This document shows positions 6,597 through 11,135 of a stretch of 11,135 bases of DNA, one piece after another. The position numbers were made by a program, and so were the translations under genes. The stretch covers positions 1-11,135 of the forward strand of contig CALKKA010000161.1 of assembly GCA_937995495.1 (NCBI GenBank). The letters are read 5' to 3'. How positions within the stretch are numbered: the first letter of the stretch is position 1; the number at the start of each line of letters is the position of its first letter. Under the pieces are notes generated by a model that was given only the letters and a program-made list of their open reading frames with translations, did not search any database and was not told where the DNA came from. The stretch comes from an uncultured Phycisphaerae bacterium. Its GTDB lineage: Bacteria; Planctomycetota; Phycisphaerae; Sedimentisphaerales; Anaerohalosphaeraceae.

Positions 6597-7493
6597 TCAG
6601 TATGTTTTCGGCTCGATATGCACCATCACATTAACTGGCTGACTCATCCGGTCATGCAGGGACTGCTCAAGACCATCTGAAATCTCATGAGCATCGGTGA
6701 CGGTCAGATCGGGATCCACCAAGATGTGAAGATCAATGAATACCTCACGCCCCAGACTTCGCGTACGCAGTTTGTGCCAATCCAGAATGCGCTTTTCAGA
6801 AGCGATGATCTTTTCAATCTGCTCGACGGTCTTTTGGTCGACGGACCGTTCCGTCAGTTCATTAAGACAACCGCTGAAGACCTTGACAGCCACTAAAATA
6901 ATCATCAACCCCACGGCAATCGCCGCGATCTGATCGCCATGAGGATAGTCAAATAATATCGCGATTGCACCGAGCAGTACGGCCAATGAACTGAGCGCAT
7001 CGGAACGATGATGCCAGGCATTGGCATAGAGGGCGGCACTGTGCGTATGCATGGCAACATTACGCGTCCAGCGATAGATCATTTCCTTCGAGACAACCGA
7101 AACCAGCGAAACCCAAATCATCACGGAGCCGAGGGACGACGGGTGCCCTGTCGATTGCGGCAGACGGGCGATCTGCATACTGGCCTTGAAAATCATCACG
7201 GCTCCGATCACAAGCAGGACCAATCCCACCAGGGCAGCAGAAAAAGTCTCAATCCGTCCATGCCCGTACGGATGTTCGTGGTCGGCGTCTTTGGAGCCAA
7301 AATGTGTCCCGACTAAAACAGCAACATCGGTCGCCAAATCTGACAGGGAATGAAAACCATCGGTCAACAATGCAATGGAACCGACGAGTACCCCAAAGAC
7401 AATCTTCAGAACAGACAGGCTGACATTGACCGCCATACCAACATAAGTAACCTGCTGGATACTTCTATTCTGTGATCGTAGTGAGTTAGGCAT
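6597..7493 (-). CDS. Cation diffusion facilitator (CDF) family metal transporter
   Basis: This 298-residue inner-membrane protein should export divalent metal ions in exchange for protons. Six hydrophobic segments can be placed at about 16-38, 40-62, 83-105, 122-140, 155-182 and 187-206, followed by a cytoplasmic C-terminal domain (215-298). Metal-site motifs are DGFHSLSD in helix 2 (H48 and D52, with D45 nearby), HPYGHGR after it (74-80), and NAWHHRSDALSS in helix 5 (H161 and D165). HxxxD in both helices is the arrangement usual in zinc-type members, but specificity cannot be fixed from sequence. The C-terminal domain has H256 and DAHE (268-270), which are typical dimer-domain metal ligands. 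The ATG is two bases after the phosphohexomutase stop and has only a weak ribosome site, so translation is probably coupled. It is the last gene of its operon. Confidence 0.92.
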   Translation of the reverse strand: MPNSLRSQNRSIQQVTYVGMAVNVSLSVLKIVFGVLVGSIALLTDGFHSLSDLATDVAVLVGTHFGSKDADHEHPYGHGRIETFSAALVGLVLLVIGAVMIFKASMQIARLPQSTGHPSSLGSVMIWVSLVSVVSKEMIYRWTRNVAMHTHSAALYANAWHHRSDALSSLAVLLGAIAILFDYPHGDQIAAIAVGLMIILVAVKVFSGCLNELTERSVDQKTVEQIEKIIASEKRILDWHKLRTRSLGREVFIDLHILVDPDLTVTDAHEISDGLEQSLHDRMSQPVNVMVHIEPKTY

Positions 7494-7495
7494 AA

Positions 7496-8866
7496 TTATA
7501 GCACATCAACTCGGATCGCCTCAAGGGTGTCCAGATACCGTTTCGCGACGGCGGGATCCTTTGTTTCGACAATAATTCGCATGATCGGCTCGGTATTACT
7601 GGTGCGAATATGAATCCAGCCGTCTGGAAGATCAAACCGACAGCCGTCACGGGTATCCACGTTTGCTTCTGTAAAGACAGTTTTGGCTTTTTCTATGATG
7701 GCTGCGGCTTGTTTCTTATCAGCAGGATATTTGCTTTTGTGCATCGCATAACCACCGACATCACCTGCAAGGTGTGAAACCGTCTTGTCGGTCTCGGCCA
7801 AAAGCTCAAGCACCAAAGCCATACCGACCAAACTGTCACGAATGGGCCCGACTCGCAAGTCAATAATGCCGCCGTTTCCTTCGCCGCCAATGACGCAGTT
7901 ATGTTCAACCATGGCATTTGCAACATTGGCTTCGCCGACGGGGGTGCGGATCACGGTACAGCCAGCGTCTTCGGCAATGTCATCGATCATGCGTGACGTC
8001 GAAAGATTCACCGCCGCAGGCCCCTGCATCTGAGAAAAAACGAGTTTTGACGCCAAGGCCAGTGTAAACTCTTCACCAATATAATGACCGCCCTCATCGA
8101 CAATCGCCAGCCGATCCGCATCGGGATCCTGTGCAAACCCGATATCGGCAGCGCTCTGAGAAACTTTATCGCAGAGCGTGACAAGATTTTCTGCTGTCGG
8201 TTCCGGTGTGTGTGCAAAAATCCCGGTCGGTTCAATGTTCATTGGAATCACTTCACAGCCCAGGGCCTCCAACAGCATCAGTCCTTCAACCCCCCCGGCG
8301 CCGTTAACGCTGTCCAGAACAACCTTAAAATGCTTTGAGGCGATTTTTTCTTTAGTGATAATCCCCAGGACTTTATCGAGATGGATATGATTGGCACGCG
8401 TATCAGGTTTTAATGTTCCGCAAGCAAGTGAATCAACAAAAGCAAGTTGATGGTCATGATACATCTGGATAATTTGCTCAGCCATCTCTTTCGGCGGCGC
8501 AATACCGTTTTCAAGAAGCAGTTTGATCCCGTTGTAGGGAGTCGGATTGTGGCTGGCGGTAATCACGATCCCCCCGGCACAATTCAAATACCGAAGCATC
8601 ACGCCGACAGCGGGCGTCGAGCAAATCCCCAGGTCAATCACATCAATCCCAACAGCGGCTAGACCAGCGGCCACCGCTGAAAAGATCATCTGACCGGAAG
8701 GACGCGAATCCCGTCCGATGGCGACTGAAAGTTCTTCGTTTGTTGTATGGCGTTTTTTTAGAAATGTGCCGAATGCACTTCCATAACTGGACGCGGTTTC
8801 AGGAAAAAGATTATCCCCGACCAAGCCCCGCATTCCGCTAATACTGATAATAAGTTCCTCTGACAT
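7496..8866 (-). CDS. glmM: Phosphoglucosamine mutase-type alpha-D-phosphohexomutase (GEGNGG class)
   Basis: A 456-residue member of the alpha-D-phosphohexomutase family, which interconverts hexose 6- and 1-phosphates through a phosphoserine. Four domains are recognisable: the catalytic serine S105 in TASHNP (103-108), the magnesium loop DPDADR (247-252), the sugar loop GEGNGG (328-333) and the phosphate loop RTSNTEP (421-427). The start ISISGMRG replaces the usual FGTxGIRG. The GEGNGG loop differs from the GEQSGH of classical bacterial GlmM and matches archaeal and Bacteroidetes-type enzymes annotated as phosphoglucosamine mutase. Glucosamine phosphate is therefore likely, though phosphomannomutase or phosphoglucomutase activity is possible. 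It starts 17 bases after the top6B stop with GAGGA and GGAG sites upstream, and overlaps closely with the CDF gene. UDP-GlcNAc supply for the cell wall is the probable role. Confidence 0.88.
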   Translation of the reverse strand: MSEELIISISGMRGLVGDNLFPETASSYGSAFGTFLKKRHTTNEELSVAIGRDSRPSGQMIFSAVAAGLAAVGIDVIDLGICSTPAVGVMLRYLNCAGGIVITASHNPTPYNGIKLLLENGIAPPKEMAEQIIQMYHDHQLAFVDSLACGTLKPDTRANHIHLDKVLGIITKEKIASKHFKVVLDSVNGAGGVEGLMLLEALGCEVIPMNIEPTGIFAHTPEPTAENLVTLCDKVSQSAADIGFAQDPDADRLAIVDEGGHYIGEEFTLALASKLVFSQMQGPAAVNLSTSRMIDDIAEDAGCTVIRTPVGEANVANAMVEHNCVIGGEGNGGIIDLRVGPIRDSLVGMALVLELLAETDKTVSHLAGDVGGYAMHKSKYPADKKQAAAIIEKAKTVFTEANVDTRDGCRFDLPDGWIHIRTSNTEPIMRIIVETKDPAVAKRYLDTLEAIRVDVL

Positions 8867-8883
8867 CTCTCCATCCTCAATGC

Positions 8884-10680
8884 TTAGGGCAACGAGCGTG
8901 TTTTCTCTAATACATTCGTTAAATTGTTTACAAGTTTATCGACCTGCGGTTCTTTGAGTACAAGAATATCCCGCAGGGCCTGGCCAATATGCGGCAAATA
9001 AATCTCTATATAGCTCCGCTTGACGAGTTCATCCTTAATGCGTTTTTGCTTTCGCACATGAATGCCCAGTTTGCGGCCGCACTCCTGGATCGCCAGCTTT
9101 AATTCCTTAATGATCTCGGGATAATGGGCGACGGCCTCTTTACTTTCGGAGGTAAACGGAACCCAAACAGAAGCGATATGGACCATCAACATCATCGGCC
9201 CGGCCGGCAGCGCACCCCGGCTTTGGCTGAGACCGTAATTACGCCAGTTGATTTCCAACACCGCTTTATGGGTCGCACATCCGGACTGTTGGTAGAGCAG
9301 CGGAACCCGATTGGCAAAACGCGCCAACCGCATCAAAGGCTCCTTGTCATCCCCATTCTTACTCTTCTTGATGTCCTTACAGCCATAAGCCAAAGCAGCC
9401 TCGACAACAAACGGATTGCCGCGATAGACAGACGGCTTCCGCGTGCAGCTTGAATAAAAGTCCGCCTCCACCACGCGTGACAGACCCTCGATCATTTTTT
9501 CTTCACCGATCGGCCCGATGCAATCCGTGGGCGGGGCCATAATTTTTGTTGAGTTAATCGCTTCATGCAGCCGCTCGGCCTCTTTGAGCGTGATTCGAAC
9601 CGGCCTTAGACGAGCGGACAGTTTCGCCTTTTTGGCGATCTCTGTACCCAACCGAGGGCTGACCCGTGAAAACTCACTTCGCAAAAACTCAGCCATTGTC
9701 TTACTCGAACTCTCACGCGCCATTTTGAATAAGACACCCAGCTCCACGCCGTAGGGATGCGGTTTGATCTCAACGGGTGAAAACGGGAGCTCCTTATTCT
9801 GTCGTGGATATTCATGCACCTCACCGCCCGGAGCATGATAGACGATCGTTGTATGCGGATTCGCCATCGCGGTCTGCGAAATATATTCATCGACACTTTG
9901 CTTGCCCTTAAGGTACTTCCCTTCCAGTGTGATGCTGACACTGGTTCCGGTCGGCAAATCAAATTCACATTCCTCATCACTGATGACTTCCGGCCGGTTT
10001 TTTGTTGTGTCGATCTGAACATGGTAATGCCGGGCCGGTTTTTTGCCGCTGGTCCGCGTGATAATCTGGACAGGTTCACCAGTTGTCAGCAAGCCGTACA
10101 TCCCAGCAGCACTGATGCCGATCCCCTGCTGACCCCGACTCATCTTGAGCGTGTGAAACTTACTGCCATAGAGCAATCGGGCAAAGATATTGGGGACCTG
10201 TTTGGCAACGATACCGGGGCCGTTATCCCGCACCGTCAAAACAAACTTGTTATCCGTTTTCTCGACGGGTGTGATGGAAATCATCAGATCGGGCAATAGA
10301 TGTGCTTCCTCACAAGCATCCAACGAATTGTCCACCGCCTCTTTCACGGCTGTCAACAGTGCCTTACGGGGATTATCAAAACCCAAGAGGTGACGGTTTT
10401 TGGCGAAAAACTCACTGACGCTAATGTCTCGTTGCTGAGCAGCCATCGACTCTGCGGTAGCGGCTACCGATTTGCGAGATCGTTTTTTTGTGGGAGCAGG
10501 TCTTGGGGTTTTCACAGTCGGCTTAACATCCTTTTTTGGGGCGCTTTTTTTGGGGGCCTTGGTCGTTTTCTTCTTAATGCTCTTTGTCGATTTTTTCGGA
10601 GTTTTTTTCCGCACGGGCACAGAATCCTGATCAAAGTCAAAATTCATCTGAGTGTCATCCTTTTTTTTACGGGGCATCAT
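8884..10680 (-). CDS. top6B: DNA topoisomerase VI subunit B (ATPase), with lysine-rich N-terminal tail
   Basis: The B subunit of the type IIB topoisomerase binds ATP, dimerises and gates DNA strand passage, while subunit A cleaves DNA. The 598-residue product has the GHKL fold: N-box KEAVDNSLDA (113-122), RDNGPGI (151-157) and SRGQQGIG (181-188), the last being characteristic of topo VI. A helix-two-turn-helix region follows (about 340-400), then the transducer domain with RFANRVPLLYQQSG and the ATP-contacting lysine K472. Residues 21-70 form an extra Lys/Pro/Ala/Thr-rich tail resembling histone H1. AGGAG stands eight bases before the first ATG; the second Met is also possible. The gene is rare in bacteria and typical of archaea and plants. 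No top6A lies beside it: serA is upstream and glmM downstream. Family assignment is secure; activity depends on a subunit A elsewhere. Confidence 0.96.
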   Translation of the reverse strand: MMPRKKKDDTQMNFDFDQDSVPVRKKTPKKSTKSIKKKTTKAPKKSAPKKDVKPTVKTPRPAPTKKRSRKSVAATAESMAAQQRDISVSEFFAKNRHLLGFDNPRKALLTAVKEAVDNSLDACEEAHLLPDLMISITPVEKTDNKFVLTVRDNGPGIVAKQVPNIFARLLYGSKFHTLKMSRGQQGIGISAAGMYGLLTTGEPVQIITRTSGKKPARHYHVQIDTTKNRPEVISDEECEFDLPTGTSVSITLEGKYLKGKQSVDEYISQTAMANPHTTIVYHAPGGEVHEYPRQNKELPFSPVEIKPHPYGVELGVLFKMARESSSKTMAEFLRSEFSRVSPRLGTEIAKKAKLSARLRPVRITLKEAERLHEAINSTKIMAPPTDCIGPIGEEKMIEGLSRVVEADFYSSCTRKPSVYRGNPFVVEAALAYGCKDIKKSKNGDDKEPLMRLARFANRVPLLYQQSGCATHKAVLEINWRNYGLSQSRGALPAGPMMLMVHIASVWVPFTSESKEAVAHYPEIIKELKLAIQECGRKLGIHVRKQKRIKDELVKRSYIEIYLPHIGQALRDILVLKEPQVDKLVNNLTNVLEKTRSLP

Positions 10681-10704
10681 TCCATCAACTCCTGAAATAA
10701 ACCG

Positions 10705-10741
10705 GAGCGGCCAACAATTCCGATTGATTGCCAGACCGCTC
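10705..10741 (-). terminator. Hairpin between serA and top6B (terminator or attenuator)
   Basis: GAGCGG and CCGCTC arms (10736-10741 and 10705-10710) can form a six-pair stem, with an inner CAAT/ATTG pairing. On the minus strand it is followed by CGG-TTTATTT; on the plus strand by AGATTTTTC, so it looks bidirectional. Only 24 bases remain before the top6B ATG, too few for a promoter, so some readthrough from serA, or a promoter upstream of the hairpin, is required. Confidence 0.45.
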
Positions 10742-10762
10742 AGATTTTTCTATGGTTCAATA

Positions 10763-11135
10763 CTATTGAAGTTTACAGACATACATTTCATTGACAAACT
10801 CCAAGCTTGCCAATTCCGCCGCAGCCTTTTCGCCGGGTGTTTTGTCTAAGCTAACTGCAAGAATCGCTTTTCCGCCCTGATACTCATGGCCCACACCCAT
10901 TGTGTTCATGTTAATGCCATGATCGCCAAAAACTTTACCAACGGATCCGATAACGCCGGGCCTGTCATCATTGAAGATAATAACCATCGTATCTTCCGGG
11001 GTCACTTCGATCCGGAATCCGTCAATATCAATGATCCTCAGCAAACTGCCGCCAAACACAGTCCCGCGGATCGTACGCGTGACCTTGTCCGTTTCAACAG
11101 TTGCCGTAAAGCTGGACTCAAGATCCTTGATCGCT
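10763..11135 (-). CDS. serA: D-3-phosphoglycerate dehydrogenase, C-terminal end (ACT domain)
   Basis: Only the last 123 codons are in the window; the frame is open to the right edge, so the gene is cut at its 5' side. SerA oxidises 3-phosphoglycerate to 3-phosphohydroxypyruvate, the first step of serine synthesis. The visible part begins in the allosteric substrate-binding domain (TVFGGSLLRIIDIDGFRIEVTP) and ends in an ACT domain (MVIIFNDDRPGVIGSVGKVFGDHGINMNTMGVG), the arrangement found in long SerA proteins and used for feedback control by serine. The GTG within this stretch is internal, not a start. The catalytic domains are outside the window, so a different ACT-bearing dehydrogenase of the same superfamily cannot be fully excluded. 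top6B follows 82 bases downstream on the same strand. Confidence 0.88.
   Translation of the reverse strand, partial: AIKDLESSFTATVETDKVTRTIRGTVFGGSLLRIIDIDGFRIEVTPEDTMVIIFNDDRPGVIGSVGKVFGDHGINMNTMGVGHEYQGGKAILAVSLDKTPGEKAAAELASLEFVNEMYVCKLQ

Noticed and set aside
10763..11059. A small stand-alone ACT-domain protein starting at the GTG at 11059
   Set aside because: The frame is open upstream to the window edge and continues the allosteric domain of SerA, so the GTG is an internal valine.
1..11135. CRISPR arrays, tRNA or rRNA genes, insertion sequences, phage or defence genes
   Set aside because: No repeat-spacer pattern, clover-leaf sequence, transposase or integrase motif, or terminal inverted repeats were seen on either strand; genes are contiguous housekeeping types.

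Overview
The window (about 11.1 kb, roughly 50% G+C by eye) is a gene-dense bacterial chromosome segment made mostly of housekeeping biosynthetic genes, plus one rare gene and one atypical secreted protein. It holds nine protein-coding genes, two of them cut by the window edges. No RNA gene, insertion sequence, CRISPR array or phage gene was recognised, and no gene-free stretch exceeds 300 bases. A DNA topoisomerase VI B subunit, a dockerin-like calcium loop at the end of a secreted subtilase, and an archaeal/Bacteroidetes-like GEGNGG loop in the phosphohexomutase suggest an environmental bacterium of the Planctomycetota, perhaps class Phycisphaerae. This placement is an inference from gene content; no phylogenetic marker was compared.

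Layout from left to right. (1) 1-2722, minus strand: a compact pyrimidine operon, pyrR-pyrB-pyrC. The pyrR stop overlaps the pyrB start, the pyrB stop abuts the pyrC start, and pyrC runs off the left edge. (2) 2723-2946: a divergent control region with one sigma70-like promoter facing each way. (3) 2947-4704, plus strand: a secreted S8-fold (subtilase) protein with a signal peptide, a C-terminal beta domain and a dockerin-like loop. His, Ser and the oxyanion Asn are in place, but Cys stands where the catalytic Asp is expected. (4) 4797-6571, plus strand: pdxJ (vitamin B6) followed by dapA (lysine and diaminopimelate), with a promoter before pdxJ. (5) 6597-11135, minus strand: a train that reads, in transcription order, the serA 3' end, top6B, a GlmM-type phosphohexomutase and a cation diffusion facilitator. 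It converges on dapA.

Together the genes cover UMP synthesis (pyrR/B/C), pyridoxal phosphate (pdxJ), amino acid and peptidoglycan precursors (dapA, glmM, serA), metal efflux (CDF) and DNA topology (top6B). The most interesting feature is topoisomerase VI B: it is rare in bacteria, has a histone-H1-like lysine-rich N-terminal tail encoded by several poly-A tracts, and has no top6A (catalytic) partner next to it. The second is the subtilase with the altered triad. I see no convincing evidence for a wholly new multi-gene system; the oddities lie within individual genes.
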